Shown: positions 21,824 through 34,773 of the stretch, in pieces
How positions within the stretch are numbered: position 1 is the first letter of the stretch
Layout of the letters: the number at the start of each line of letters is the position of its first letter
Origin: Gyromitra esculenta
Lineage: Eukaryota; Ascomycota; Pezizomycetes; Pezizales; Discinaceae
Direction of reading: 5' to 3'
DNA length: 64,000 nucleotides
Assembly (NCBI GenBank): GCA_038503075.1
Contig: JBCAML010000011.1
Span: forward strand, 1,364,001-1,428,000
Notes under the pieces: generated by a model
Seen by the model: only the letters and a program-made list of their open reading frames with translations
What the model was told of the DNA's origin: nothing
Database searches by the model: none
Made by a program: the position numbers and the translations under genes

Positions 21824-23284
21824 CTACCAATCGTCCCTAACCCCAAACCCACGTTCATTAACCGTGATGTCATCATGCACACCATCAAACCTAAAAAGTG
21901 CCAATTCTTTCGACCCCGTACCAGCTAACATCTGACCCCCGATAACCACAAAGTGCTCGGAAACGTGACAGACTTCCCATCCTCCCGCCTCCAAATAACC
22001 TATAGCATCAGACCCAAAATAGCTCTTTGATATTTCTGTAGCCCGTAACTTGTGGCTATCCCAAACTATTCCCAGACCTTCTAACCCCACACACACCCAA
22101 CTCACGTCTCCCCAGGTATGCACCACGCCCCCCGAATAGAGCATACCTGATATATCCTGGCGGGTATCTGGTAATTTAACTGAATCGCTAATAATTTTGA
22201 CAGCATCCGTAGTACGATTGACGTCAATCCAAAGTTGTGTGACACCTAAGTAGCCCTTATTCTCCCAACTGTGCGTATTGACCCAATTCCCCATCATCCA
22301 CAACCCGGATCCAGCGTCGGATAGTCTTCCTCCCCCCGACACCCCACAGAATCTTTCCAACGGGACTACTACATCTCCAGTATCTATACATAGCGCTACC
22401 ACTGTAGTTTCCGATCTAGAAGTTTTAGGCCGCTGGGAAATAACGATCCAAACGCGACGGGTAGGCTCGTGCACAACGAGAGATTGTGGGAAATATATAG
22501 GGCCCACTATCGCTTTCTCGAAAATCACTGTTTTCTTCTGAACCGCATCATGGATAAGGAGGTCACTACGAACCGTAATGGCGACCGTGTTACCGGAGGC
22601 GTGAATCGCTGAGATCGTTGCTGAAGGCACGCGAAAGCTATGAGTAGCGTGGGTGGATAGGTTCCAGATCTGACAGATGTTGTCTGATATAACGGCAACG
22701 ATAGATGGGGTATGAGTTACGAAAGAAATAAATGTCCGATTTGATATTGGTTTTGGTGGAAGTATGGGGGTTGGTGGAGCAGTAGTAAGGAGGTGGACTT
22801 GGACGAGATTATCATCAACAACAGACGCCAAGGTGGATGCTTCAGCGCAGAAGGAACTTGGGAATTGTCCTTTATGAACTTTCTCCAAGCTGGTTGGCTC
22901 CCCATACTCAAAGCGCAAACGCCGTGAAAGGACGTTTTCATAGTGCGCCACCCATGGGTCCGCAGGAGGGATGGACAGCGGGAAATGATGGTGGACGAGG
23001 AAGCGGCATGTTTCCGGAGATGTCAGGAGGTTTCTATAACGATGGGAAACAGAGCGCATAAGAATAGTTTGTGCTGGTGGGAGATATTGAAGAACTTGAA
23101 GCGAGAGCTCAATGGGGAGTGCAGTAAGGAAGTCGATGTAGTATGAGCGCGCGGCGAGGAGACTATGGAGGTGATGCCAATCGGAGGGGTAAAAATGGGA
23201 GGAGAGCTCCGTGAGAAAATCATGGCGTGAGCCCTGTGGTGCTTCCTGAAATTGTGTAAGGATATTGGAGTCGGAGAGAGACAT
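21824..23284 (-). CDS. F-box domain protein
   Basis: Single-exon gene of 486 aa starting at the ATG at 23284. Residues about 50-97 (DFLTALPIELSLQVLQYLPP, then MRSVSHRYRNLLTSPETCRFLV) match the F-box pattern, which binds Skp1 in SCF ubiquitin ligases. The rest is rich in beta-type segments with regularly spaced Trp and Gly (for example VCQIWNLSTHATHSF, GLWMMGNWVN). This suggests a C-terminal propeller that could bind a target, though clear WD repeats are not evident. No orthologue name can be given. It is convergent with YCS4 and needs no intron. Confidence 0.8.
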   Translation of the reverse strand: MSLSDSNILTQFQEAPQGSRHDFLTELSSHFYPSDWHHLHSLLAARSYYIDFLTALPIELSLQVLQYLPPAQTILMRSVSHRYRNLLTSPETCRFLVHHHFPLSIPPADPWVAHYENVLSRRLRFEYGEPTSLEKVHKGQFPSSFCAEASTLASVVDDNLVQVHLLTTAPPTPILPPKPISNRTFISFVTHTPSIVAVISDNICQIWNLSTHATHSFRVPSATISAIHASGNTVAITVRSDLLIHDAVQKKTVIFEKAIVGPIYFPQSLVVHEPTRRVWIVISQRPKTSRSETTVVALCIDTGDVVVPLERFCGVSGGGRLSDAGSGLWMMGNWVNTHSWENKGYLGVTQLWIDVNRTTDAVKIISDSVKLPDTRQDISGMLYSGGVVHTWGDVSWVCVGLEGLGIVWDSHKLRATEISKSYFGSDAIGYLEAGGWEVCHVSEHFVVIGGQMLAGTGSKELALFRFDGVHDDITVNERGFGVRDDW

Positions 23285-24604
23285 GGCTAGCGGTTTTGAG
23301 GTGGGAAGCGGTATTCGTGGTGGTTTATGTCAATCAGCAGTGGAGTCGCCTGAAATTCGGCAACTTCCGTATCATGAAATCTCGCTCGCCAGCCCCCAAC
23401 TCAGTAATGTTGGATATATGAAATATATCTATAGGCTTCCTAGTAGCATGTCATCGCTACTAATAGGGGTTGCTCGGGCCGATCTATTCGGCGCCCAAAG
23501 AACCCGCCATAAACCGGTTTATATGGGTCTATCAGGACTATATATATGGGGGCTCTCCCCCGTTCTTCTATTCAGTTTTCTCTTTACTACAATACTGAGC
23601 ATCACGAATAATCAACCTATTCAACAAATAATACCCCTAACTATTCAACTCTTCTAAGCAGTGATTATACTATGAAGATAGATGAAAACCATGGCATAGT
23701 AGGGCAAATATACCGACAACAACGTACCTTCGAAACCATTCTAGCTTCCATCTTCCCCCTCCCTATGGCGTGGGAAGGCAAATTCCAGATATGCGAAACC
23801 CCGCCAAGACATTACGACTACAGCAAGTTAGTTTCACCAAAGAGAATTCAAGTCTTCAGATTGTCACCCATGGCCTTCTTGAATTCAGAGACGGAGCTGC
23901 TATCTTTTCAACGTACAAGTGCCAATTTGTAGTTCTAGCTCTCTTGCCCGATACCAGCTCAGGTTCTTCGAAATTGTTATATGAGGTCCTCGTTGGAGTT
24001 TGAAACGCCCCCGCCCAGAAAATTCTTTCACGAAGCCCTTTCCGCTAGGAAATATTCAAGCTCTAGGCAAAGCATTGGCTCTTCGATCAGAATTTTTACT
24101 TGCATGTACGTTAGTTAAGCCATCAGGAGAAGGTTATTTGCCATAAAAAGTGAACATAACTTCGTTATAACTCACTAGGTTAGTATTGTACCTACATAGA
24201 GCACATAAGATCGAGTCAGTTCCTTAGTTTCATGAAGAATTTCGCTCTGAAATCAACGCCAGAGACTCTAGTGATCACTCGAAGCAATAATTTAATTTTT
24301 TAAAGTGGTGGTTTATTCCTAAACCAGTTTTTGTCGAGTAGGGCTCGCTAGAAGAAAAGGAGGGGATCTCTTGCAGTTGACATATTTTTGGCCCTACAAT
24401 TCAATGGCAGTTCAGTGCCAATGCAGTTACCCACTTCTCTTCTTACTACTATTCTTCCTTTTCTTCATTCCGGTACTGCTACTGTATTAACTCCTCCTTT
24501 CATCTCTTATTTCTTCTTTTGCCTCCGCTTCCCCTTCTCCCCCTTCCACCTCTTCTCCTGTTTCTTCTTTTCTTCTCCTCTAATCCCCCACCAGCAGAGG
24601 CAAA
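23285..24604. other. Divergent intergenic region, F-box gene / bZIP-like gene
   Basis: No gene is supported over 1.3 kb. The last 150 bases before 24605 are strongly T/C-rich (long TTCTTC and CTCC runs), which looks like the promoter or leader of the following gene. A short GGGGGCTCTCCCCC hairpin lies near 23550-23565. Confidence 0.55.
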
Positions 24605-25650
24605 ATGGACAACGGACAAAACCAAGAAGTATACACATGCAACCGTTGTCAAACTCTCATCCTAAATGATAATAAAGAGATATGGGATACAGAGAACGAT
24701 TCTGCTCTAGAATTCGGTAATAAGAAAGTCACTAGAGGGGCACAGGATGAAGCATATGTAGGTCGACTCCACTACGTGCTCAAACTCAAATTTCGGAACT
24801 AATTGGGGTGGCAGCCATACTATGGTAACGTACTGCTTCCCGATAGAGCCCCTGCTCTTTCACCAGTTCCCGAAATTTCCGCTCTATCAACCACCACCAC
24901 CATCTCTTCCTCTCTTACACCCGCCTCCCTCGCGTCTATTTCCGTGCCCCCTATCCCACCTTCACAACCTCATCTCGCTGCCGCCGTCGCCAACCCACCT
25001 GCTCAAATCACTGCACCTGCTATGATTATCACTAGATATCCAAGTCTCGAAGAGCGCGAACTAGTAAGTCTCGATGATTATATACCTAAACTTAAATCTC
25101 TTAAACCAACTAGAGAGAATAATAGAATACTTCATCGCCACCCATCATCCGCAGCCCTCCGAGAAGGATCCACCGGAGAATCAACCCTGAAAATACCAAC
25201 GACCCCCGCACCCGAGCCGTCAGGGCACCGGGGTCTCCTCAAACAGAGGCAGCTCGCTGCAGAAATGCAGCAGCAGTTCGCCGCTTCAGGGAGAAGAACG
25301 CGGGCAAGAGTGCAAGGCGTGTTCACCACCTCAATAAATTGTTCCAGGAGGAATACCAGACGAAGGAGAAGATTCTGAAAGAATCCTGGGAAACGGTGGG
25401 AGCTAGAGGCGTGATGGGTGAGGCACCAGAATGCTGGGACACTTACATCGAGAGTGTCAAGGAGTTGAGGAGGACGGAGAAGCAAAATGAAGCGGGAAAG
25501 GAGGCTAGAACGCTCACCACGGCAGAGAGGATTCTTCTCGCAACTAAGTTCACTGGAAAAGGAAGGACGAGAATCTGCTTCCACCATGTTTGCCATCATC
25601 TCGAGCAACAACAGCTAGACGTTCCGGAATCTTACAGATCACTTCGCTAA
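24605..25650 (+). CDS. Unrecognised protein with a bZIP-like basic segment
   Basis: Not recognised as a known orthologue. The proposed exons are 24605-24757, 24815-25063 and 25126-25650, giving 308 aa. Intron 1 has donor GTAGGT and a CTAAT branch-like site. Intron 2 has a consensus GTAAGT donor, and its acceptor at 25125 avoids an in-frame stop. The N-terminus has one CxxC (YTCNRCQ). The middle is Ser/Thr/Pro-rich. Exon 3 contains RNAAAVRRFREKN at about residues 179-191 followed by a charged helix. This resembles the basic region of bZIP factors (N..A..R.FR.K), but the leucine heptads are weak. Unspliced reading gives two unconvincing frames. The gene may be a diverged transcription factor; function is not established. 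Confidence 0.45.
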
Positions 25651-26959
25651 GTTCGTCAGGCATATCACCTATGCCATCTCAGAAAGTATCTAGGTCATCA
25701 ACGGTATGTGTCCACCAAAGAACAAAAAAATTTGTCTGGATTAGTAGAAAAGGAAAACTGGCGATAAGGGCTGAAGAGGAAAAGAGATCAAAGATAAGGG
25801 ACAGGATATGAAGTATTTGATCGGATACAAAATAGACGGGCAACAAGAAACTCAAATCAGTCCCCACAAATTCCAAGTCCAAGGCCTCTCATTACAATCC
25901 GAGAATATGTTTTTACATTCGATTGTGTAAAGTCTGGCTCTCTTCTTTTTCCCTTTTTCCTTTGTGGTTATCGTCTAGCTTCTCTTTTATTTATGGTATT
26001 AGGTAGTCCTGGGGTTTTTGATTTTTCTATGATCTTGTTCGTCGTACATTGGGCGATCTATTAGGCTTCCCTTTTTCAGGTTCTATTTTTTTGCTTGAGA
26101 GGGATTGGTCTTGGTTCTTTGATCTATGGCTGCTTCGAGTGAATGGAAACGAGAATGAGCACGCCCATAGCTAGTGGCACGGTAAATAACGAAGGAGCCT
26201 AAGACCAGTGTGCAACGATAACATTATCATCTAGGCAATTTTATCTTCATATGTGTGAGCAAGGGTAGTTCCATAATCTGACGGCGAGCTTCGTAGGTTG
26301 TTGGAGAAGCTTCCTAATACGGGGTGCCTCCATGGGTGTGGCTTCGGAGTCGGAAATGATTGAGAGACAGGTACCCGAGCACACGGGCACTCGAGCGCCC
26401 GAGAGAGAGCTATTTAGATAGGGGCCGCCGTATGCCCACCTCTAGCAAGTACGAAAGCAAGCCTAAGAAATACATGCAATCGAGCCCTCTATTCCTCCCT
26501 ACGCCCCAATATCACAACATAGGTTGAGAATACTACACCGAGTGATATAATATGACTAAATATCGAACCGATTCGACTTGTGCTCCAGTATTCATGTGCG
26601 ACTGGAATACTGAAAGTTCTTGTTAGAGATTTTACTCTTCAAGAACCGGTGAGTAAAGAACGTTGGAAGAATCATTGGCTTGTCTCGTATTGGATATAAT
26701 AAACAATAGTGAAGAAAAAAAAAATTTACATCAATTAAATCACAACCAATCCTAGCATCCTTCTTACAAGTACCAGCCTAGCTCCATGAACACTCTGCAC
26801 CCCCGTATCTCACTCTACAGTCCCCTGCAAAGCTGTATAAACTCAGCCAAACTCCAGAATCCATCCCATTAGGTCTTTATCTTAAGCCTGTAGTAAAAGA
26901 AAAGTCTCCCCATCCCAAGATATATGTCTGTATGCGTCTATCGTAAAAAATATTCTAGC
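25651..26959. other. Convergent intergenic region
   Basis: 3' side of the bZIP-like gene and of LRO1. T-rich tracts lie at 25930-26100. No gene, RNA or clear repeat is seen over 1.3 kb. Confidence 0.55.
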
Positions 26960-29390
26960 TTAAAACCCCGGAACGCCCCAAGAAGCAAAAAAATCGTCCT
27001 CGTCGTCGTCTTTGATCTTCACTCGCTCCGAAATCTCCATAATCTTTGATTCAATATTCTCAGGAATATCTTCGCCGTGACCTGCAGCGACACGGAGGAC
27101 TAGCTCGTTGAGTTTTTGGCGACCAAGAATGTCTGTTTTTTCCCCTCCCGTTAGACTCTAAAATCAAGTCACATGGAAAAGAAAAGGTGTTGCTTGTAGC
27201 TTACCAACATGGTCACCCGTATTCGGACCACCTCGGATATCAAACATATCTGGTTGATGTGGCATCTCATAGATCTTGACTGGAATTCCTGCGGGGTTGT
27301 AACGCTTCATTTTCCATCCCTTAGCACACATATAACCTGCACTCAAAAGCGATACTGTTCCATCGCCTTCTCCAGTCACAACACCGCGATCACTTCCGTC
27401 TCCATTGACTGTGGTATCAATACTAATATTGAGCTTTGAGAGTGGATTTGTCTCATCTTGATAATAGTAGCTGCGAAATGACTATGGTGAGCAAAAATAA
27501 ATCCCTAGGTTCAACAAAGCTAGACTCAGAGATAAGGGCACAAACCTCCTCTCCGTAACTTTTCCAATTCCATAAAAGCAATAAATCTTCATACTTGGTG
27601 CATACGGTAGCCTCGCCTCCAGCGGATTAACCCATTTTCTTGGTATGCCATCGTTTCTTTCCACCTCTTTCCTTGTATGGGCAATCCCATGACTATAGCT
27701 TCCTTCAACCTTCTTCCGAAACCAGTCATCTGAGTTCTTCATCAAATACTGCAGACTCTCCGCGACGGTGAGATTAGTGTGTGCATGTCCACGAAGTGTG
27801 GAGTTCCCCTCGGTGAATTTTAAGAATGCGCCATAGGATACATTCTGGTTGGACTCGTCATCGGGTGCCCACGTTAGGTTTCCCCACACCTCGTCTCCTC
27901 CTTTAGGGAGCATTGAGGAAATACCGGGCATAGCGCGCAGGATCTCAGCGCGATCTTCACGGGAGAAGAACTTTTCGAGACCAAAAACGGCGAGACGGTT
28001 CAGTTGGGCGGTATCTTTCATCTCGCCAGAGAGGACCGCAGGAACACCCTTGACGGCTCCGAGCATACATCCACTGATCTGTATGCCACCACACCATAGT
28101 GTCAGTATCTCGTTACATATTTCGGCTACCCAAAATACACTAGGAGGAAAGGCTATACATTGATAAAAGAATCGATATTGTCTTCAACCCAGCTCTTACC
28201 ACCATTCCCATAACCCTCAGCTTCAACCCACTTAAAGAAGTAGTGAACTACCTGAGAACCCATGGAATGTGCAATGAGCACAGCTTTTTTCCCAGAGAGT
28301 CGGTTCGACGTCTCGATGTAGGTTTTGAGGCGGGAGAAGTATTGATCTCGTATCTCGAGGTCCGGGTAGGCAAGGCGCCAGTCATAGGATGCTGTATAGG
28401 CAGAGGTAGGGTCATAACCAATGCTAGCAAGATTCTCGACAATTTTGTTCCAAATCCAGTAGCTATGCTTTTTTGTTAGGCTCTCCTTTGTGTAGAAGAT
28501 ATAATCCAGCGGTGACATACCCAGTGACGAAGAAATCGGTCGCGTCAAAGCCCTGGGCAGCTCGCAGCTTGATACCTGGTGGATCGAGCCCTGTGTCTTT
28601 ATCGAGCATTACATGTTGCTAGAATCTATAAGCCGCAACTCAGGCGTGATTCCCTACAATAAAACACACCTTCCAAATAGCTCTATCCGTTACCATGGCC
28701 CGTAGCATGCTCCACGAACCCCATAGCCTCTTCCGAAAGTATGGTCGGCTCTTGTCGTCGGTTCCCCAGCTCTCCAATCTATGGTTGCAGCGTCAGCTAG
28801 ACAGCAAACAATTAAAATCGCGGATTATTCTGTATACCCTGTAGAGATGACACCCGGAATCTATCATCAAACACACCAGGGCTAATTAATATACAGCATC
28901 TTATCAAAGCAAGGATGAGTATTTATACCATAATGACTGGGTGATGAGCCCCCAAACCCTCGGCCTTCAAAGCCAGTCCAGCGCTAAACGCATCTTTACC
29001 CACTACATCCTTTTCTCTTTGCTGTGACCCAAACGCATTGGTCAGTATCATCGGAAGATCGTCACAACTTCTGTTGCCAGATTGGCATACCGAGATGTCT
29101 GTAGCCTCCTTCAGTATACCAGCCGGAATCACATCAACCAGCGAACCAAGCTGGAAATCCCCTATAACAATATCCTGACTCTTTGCGAAGAAAATAGCAA
29201 CAAGCAGTCCGGCTATGCTTCCGATAATAAATACTAATGTATAGGATCGCTTTTTGGCTCGCGTGGCTGTATCTTTGACTATTGATTTTACGGAACTCAC
29301 CGGTTCCGTGCTCGTCGAAGGTGCCTCTGGTGATGTTGACTTGGACTCGGCTGTGGAGGTATTGTGTTGTTTCCGTTTCTTAGGAGACAT
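26960..29390 (-). CDS. LRO1: Phospholipid:diacylglycerol acyltransferase (Lro1/PDAT)
   Basis: ER enzyme that moves an acyl chain from the sn-2 position of a phospholipid to diacylglycerol, making triacylglycerol without acyl-CoA. Exons, in transcription order, are 29390-28929, 28860-28838 (23 nt), 28778-28670, 28618-28521, 28462-28159, 28078-27546, 27470-27205 and 27132-26960, giving 655 aa (yeast Lro1 has 661). A basic cytosolic tail precedes one membrane helix (about 50-69). The LCAT-like fold shows IPGVISTGLESWG, TGLDPPGIKLRAAQGF and YWIWNKI. The nucleophile is Ser297 in AHSMGSQ, with Asp546 in GEGDGTV and His581 in PHQPDMFDIRGG. The 23-nt exon supplies the IPGVISTG segment. The frame is open upstream to 29567, but the ATG at 29390 fits a short basic N-terminus. 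Confidence 0.92.
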
Positions 29391-32043
29391 CTTTCCAGAA
29401 GCAGAAGGGATATGAGAAGCTAGAAGTGGGAGGCTGACGAAGTGTATGCGATCAGGAGAGCTCTGGTTTGTTGTTGTCGTGAAGGTGTTCAGAATGCCAG
29501 ACAGGTTTTCCTGTCTTTGACCACATACATCACGCTTTGCTCTATGGCAGGGGTTGGATTGCATCACGCTGCAGCAGAGCCGCTCCTTGGTCTGTAACGT
29601 TACCCAAAAGTACTCTATCCTTCCAATGGTAGCCCTAACTCGTTAGTCCTCACCAGCGACTGATTGTTAAGCCATTCTCACTCTGGTAGCAATGACTTAC
29701 ATTACCATGTAGAAATAATATTTAAGATCGTAGAAAGCCCGCGCTCGCTGACCAGATTGAGGATCACAATTAAACACAACTCAAACCTTCCACCTAACGG
29801 TAATCTGCAGAGACACCCTAGCACAGGAAATAAGCTTTATTTATTGATGATCAAATCCCACCTTACTGTAGATCAATTTATGGAGCAAACAAAACGCGGG
29901 AGTGGGCAGGGTATCTTACCAATAGCCTGTTCGCATAGAAACCACCACGAGAATTTTCAGAAAGCAACTGGGTACCTTACCTAGTCGGCTCTAGGCACAA
30001 TATTAGGCATGTAAATTCCCATATGGTAAGGCTAGCAGGGTGAACTACACGTAATGAGACTTTGTCGCATCTAAAATGTGAATTATAATACCACGAACAT
30101 TGTGTCAATCCATTAATCTGCATCTACATCACCCGAGAATTGACTATGTAGTTATGTACTTAACCATTAAGCTAGTTCAACACAAGGCTTATAATACAAT
30201 ACTGGGAGATACATATGTTTAGGATATGCCCAAAATACAAACACGGCCGGCTGTCGCTACACCGAGCTACAGCACATCCAAACCTACACAAAGCATACAT
30301 GTATTTCCAAGTAATTACATAACAAAGGCATCGACAAAATCCTCATTCAGAAACAAAGCTCTGTTGATAATACACCCGACGTAACAAACTCGCGCGCAAG
30401 AGAGAAACAAAAAGGACAAACTTCTACGAAACCCAAAAAGTGGACAGGGCGAAAAACTCGGACACCAATGATATATCTACAATCCCATCTCACCAGGATT
30501 CGTACTTTTGCCCAAGACTAAATTAGTCCCTATATCTCATTGTAGCATTAATGCTTGGATGAAAACATGAAACATGCTCCTGCATCTCCACCCAAGTAGT
30601 ACATGCCACAGATGATTTCCATTAAGTCTTGGTTTTCCTCTGCTAGTCGCGGTAATCTTGGTGACTTAAATCTAATTCATCCATCTCATCTAGGTATGGG
30701 CCTCTATGGTTGCTAATATTAAATATTGCTATTCCCTTGTCGATATATTTGTGATGGTGCCTGAAATGTTGGTTTATGTTACTGCCCTCTGCCATAGAGA
30801 GAAATCGCAAATGCTGCAGATGAGATCAACATGTTTTTCCTAATGGTACAGCGAGACTTCGTGGCTGTTTCGATCATCCACCGACATGAAGACTGTATAG
30901 CAGGGTCTGTACCGACAATGGAACGGCATTCGATGAAGTTTCTGAAGTTTTCGAAAATTGGAGGATCTGACGAACGCAAAACCGTAGTGAGGGTATTTGC
31001 ATGCATAAATTTTTACACCTTGAGGCTCACGCAAGGTCGAGGATAGTTTGCGTAACGGAGGTGGACTTGGAGATATTTCTCTGATGCTCATGCTGTTGGA
31101 CGGGATATGATTTGGGTCAACACCCAGGTTAAAAGCCGCAATTGTGAGAGTTCTACGGAGGATAGGTTTAAAGCGAGAGCGATAAATTTAATTGTATGAG
31201 GCCCTTATACCCCTAGAGAAATCTCGGCACTTTTGCTAATTTCTAGATACTCTAGAATTTAAATGCAGTACGTACCCAACCAACCCCTACGTAATAGTCC
31301 TAAGTTTGTTACCTCGAACTTTTACTAAAGTATACAATACAATCCACTGCCCACTGCCCACTGCCCGTCGCCCATATACGAACATGTGGGTCTGCACGTG
31401 GATTTCACTGTAAACTAGATATCCCTCCGCACGTGCCTTAGTTTCTACGTCCCCCAGAGAGCAGTATCAGGCTTTCGGCCAGCAGGATTATTCACAATAC
31501 TGCATACGCTTTAGTAGGGCACTATTGGCAGGTCCGTCTCGAGGAAGCATTGAAAGAGCTATAGGTAATTAATTGCGACATAGATCCTTTCAAGAAAGGT
31601 TATCAGCTATACTCACAAAATCAACATATCACAAAGTAACGAGTGACCATCTATGAATCTAAAACTTCAGCACGATATACATGTAGTCACGCTTTATCAC
31701 TCGAATTATTCTCCCATTATTAACTTTTTCAAAAGAATTCATTCCTAAGAGTAACATGTAGCTACGTAATCCTAAGCCCTCAAATACCTTAGCTCCATTC
31801 ATTATCCAAACCAACCACTAAGCTAAACTCTCAGTAGTTAAGATTCCACGTCGAAATACAAGAATACAAAACTCGGTAGCAAGCAATAGTCTACCTATAC
31901 CGAGTAACAAAGATTGGAGTACAAAGCTCCCCGAGAAAAGTAAAATAATAAAAAGCCAACCCAAAGCAAGAACTACCTCTTCCCTAAGAACCCTTAAAAT
32001 CAAATAATTCGTAATTACTCATAGAACACGACAAAATCCACAA
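29391..32043. other. Intergenic region between LRO1 and VID27
   Basis: 2.65 kb without a supported gene. It includes the LRO1 promoter on the left. Two TACATGTA palindromes lie at 30296 and 31678. A short CACTGCCC tandem (about three units) lies near 31346-31370. Small open frames around 30780-31090 have no recognisable product. Confidence 0.55.
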
Positions 32044-34773
32044 TCAATAAGGGCTATCAACAATACTCTGTCTACTCCTTAGCTGTCTAACAGGAGTTGC
32101 AATACTCTCCCTTGTCGGCTTCTTGAAAGTTTGTCTTCCAACCATATTGACCTCATTAGGCAACGCGACAATAACATTCTTGTCACTTCCAAATCTGAAG
32201 TTGTCTGCCTTAACCTCGTCGGAATATCGTTTGATTGTGTATGGATCTTTCTTCCCTGCGACAACTCTTCGCATGTTCCACGTAACCATGAATGGTCCCG
32301 TCGATGTGATGATTGCCGTCTCGGACGCATCTACACCTGTGTTAAATTTCGCGGCGGTAAAAGATATTGGCATTTTCGCCTCTGTTTGCATTTGCGCTAC
32401 ATGCTGAGGGTTAAGCCCTAGCCTGCGTGGACGGGGTTTGGAGCTTTTCTGGAAAGGCTTTTCGAATCCAAGCTTGCCTTCATTTTTCCCCTCGTGTTGA
32501 AGCGCATCAATAAGGAGAAGATAAGTCCTACAAGTCGCCAATATCCATCGGCCGTCTGCGGAGACATCAAGGCCAATGATTGCTTCACCGAGAGCTGGAA
32601 TATGCGTTTTGGCGTTAATACCAAGGCGATCGAACATGCGAATGTCACCTTTGCTCGAGGCAACAGCGATGTAACCCTGCTTAGTAGTGGCTGCAGCGGA
32701 GAATTCGTTTTTAGAGATATATTGCTTGAGTCCCGATTCGACAAGCTTATTTCCGGAAAGGCGGGGATCAACGCGGTACAGAGCATTGTGTGAGAGACCC
32801 AGGAATGTTTGCTCATTAGACATTTGTGCAAATTTCTATTGTTGGTCAGTGCGACTGCCTTACTTATTATCTGAATAACGGGATAGCATACACTCTCCGG
32901 GGCAAAGATGTTGATTGGGATATCATCGTGAACTTTCCACTCATCGACAACCTTTCCATATTCCAAGTCCATCTTGTAAACGCTGTTCGGATTATTCGCA
33001 TCCTGCATGATCATACTTGCATCTTCTCCATGCAGCATAACCTATCTCAAGAGTTAATAAAATCGGGCATGCAATATCTGCGAAAATCACAAACCTTTTT
33101 TGGCTCAAACAACCTCCCCTTCGGTGTTTGAACTTTGCTGATACTGGTTGCGAACTCCAATTCGTTATCAGGCGTATGCTTGAACACACCAATCTTGCTT
33201 CCCCTAACAACAAAACTCCTGTCATGTTTATATCCCACAGCCAATTGACTATTCTCGTTCCCATCGCCTTTCTCTCCTTTGACATTTGTATCATCTTCAT
33301 CCTCGTCGCTGTCGTACTCTTCACTTTGGTTGCCCATCTCTTCTTCCTCTTCCTCTTCCTCTTCCTCTTCCTCTTCCTCGGCATCTGGGGCGTCCTCCAT
33401 GGTGATATCTTGGAAAGCCTCGAGAACGTACTCTCGATCTTGGTCTTTGGTCTTGTGCCATTTCACTTCATTCAGTTGCTCCCACAATGCGCGCATAAGA
33501 CCTTCCTGAAAGCGTTCTTCCGTCTCCATGTCTTTGAAACGCAAAAGCCACGAGTAAGCTGTACCATCGGCAGAGTAGTGATTAAAGATAAAGGAGAGGT
33601 ATTCAAAGTTAAAAACGGGGTTGATGTCAGCGATCACAGGCTGTCCTAACCAGATCCTATTTTCACCCTCAATTTGCAGCCAATCTAAATTAAGGGAATA
33701 TTAGTTTTTGTATCTTAGAAGAAGTGAAAGATAACATACATTGCCACTGTCCAACCTCGGTGACTGTTACCGCGACTTCTTTGTCTTGCAACATAAACGA
33801 GCCACTTGCCACATCAAACAGATGCAGTTCTGCACTTTCTTGGGACAATATTTCCCCAGTTTCCGGAGCAGCTACGGGTTCCGGGGCAACAGTTGCTGGC
33901 GGGGGCATCAATTCTTTCTTTCGACTTCCCCTTGTTCTGCTATTCGAGGTTGCCGGAGCTTTCTTAGCTGGGGGTGGCATGGATTTAGATGCGGAAATCG
34001 CGGTGCTAGGTGAGGTAGCTGTGGGAGACGCGGAAGGAATTGAATCCCTAAAAATCCTTTGTCAGATTGTAGGTTATTTTTCAACCATAGGACTTCTCGA
34101 TTAAAGTATACTTACGAAAAGGAAAATTGATGTAATTGCTGCTCCGTAGCGCTCTCATGGCTTCTTCTGAACTTTCTCTCGAATTGACATTGAATAGCAA
34201 CAAGTTCGAAGGTCGACACGGAACTTGGTAACACGCCAGGATCACAAATGAACTCATACAAGTCTCCAGGATCCTATGGCAAAATTAGTCGCTAAACAAG
34301 TATTGCTCTCTAAGACTCCAATCATTACTAACCCCACTCAAATCTCTCCATGCGAATACCGCCTGACCATCTCTGAGAGTTGATCGTAAATGCAAGCTCT
34401 CATCAAGCAAAAAGGTCTTTTCATCTTTTGCGTCGTCCACGTCTTCAGCATCGTCGACAAGCTGTTCCTCGCCTTCTTCATAAGCTCGTTGGATCACTAG
34501 CTGGTAGTGAAACTCCGTTGAAGTTCTACGAATCGTAGCTGCTGCATCCTTGAATCTAAAATTTCAAAAAATAATTAATAACTATGCAAGGAAATCAAGT
34601 CAAAATTGATTATGGAGAGGTTTATTCTGCTGCGTAAATACTTACATGCACTCGCTATAACCCTTGACAGAGTTTGGGCGAACGATGTAGAGCTGACCTT
34701 GATCGAGCTGGATGATGTCCTGCTTGGTTGAATCCCCAAAGATGAGTTTGCCCACATTCCTGAGCATAAACAT
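32044..34773 (-). CDS. VID27: Vid27 family protein
   Basis: Cytosolic protein linked in yeast to vacuole import and degradation of fructose-1,6-bisphosphatase; its biochemical role is not settled. Exons, in transcription order, are 34773-34646, 34555-34333, 34273-34116, 34047-33740, 33684-33095, 33041-32892 and 32835-32044, giving 782 aa, the length I recall for the yeast protein. The N-terminal domain starts MFMLRNVGKLIFG and contains QLYIVRPNSVKGYSEC. A Ser/Pro/Ala-rich linker (exon 4) leads to a PH-like part (YWLQIEGENRIWLGQPVIADINP). A run of 14 Glu (about 375-388) follows. The C-terminal propeller-like domain holds FAPESKFAQMSNEQTFLGLSHNALYRVDPRLSG, assembled across the last intron. Divergent from MSN5. 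Confidence 0.92.
33334..33384. repeat. TTCCTC microsatellite encoding poly-Glu in VID27
   Basis: Tandem CTTCCTCTT units on the + strand give 14 consecutive Glu codons (GAG/GAA) on the - strand, in the acidic loop ahead of the C-terminal domain of Vid27. Confidence 0.85.

Noticed and set aside
30779..31091. Overlapping small frames on both strands near 30.9 kb
   Set aside because: No frame has a recognisable motif or splice partner; kept as intergenic.
31340..31375. CACTGCCC tandem as a CRISPR-like or regulatory array
   Set aside because: Only about three short units without spacers; a simple tandem repeat.
33128..33649. 173-codon Phe/Leu-rich frame on the + strand
   Set aside because: Antisense to the Glu-rich exon 5 of VID27; hydrophobic character comes from the CTTCCT repeat.
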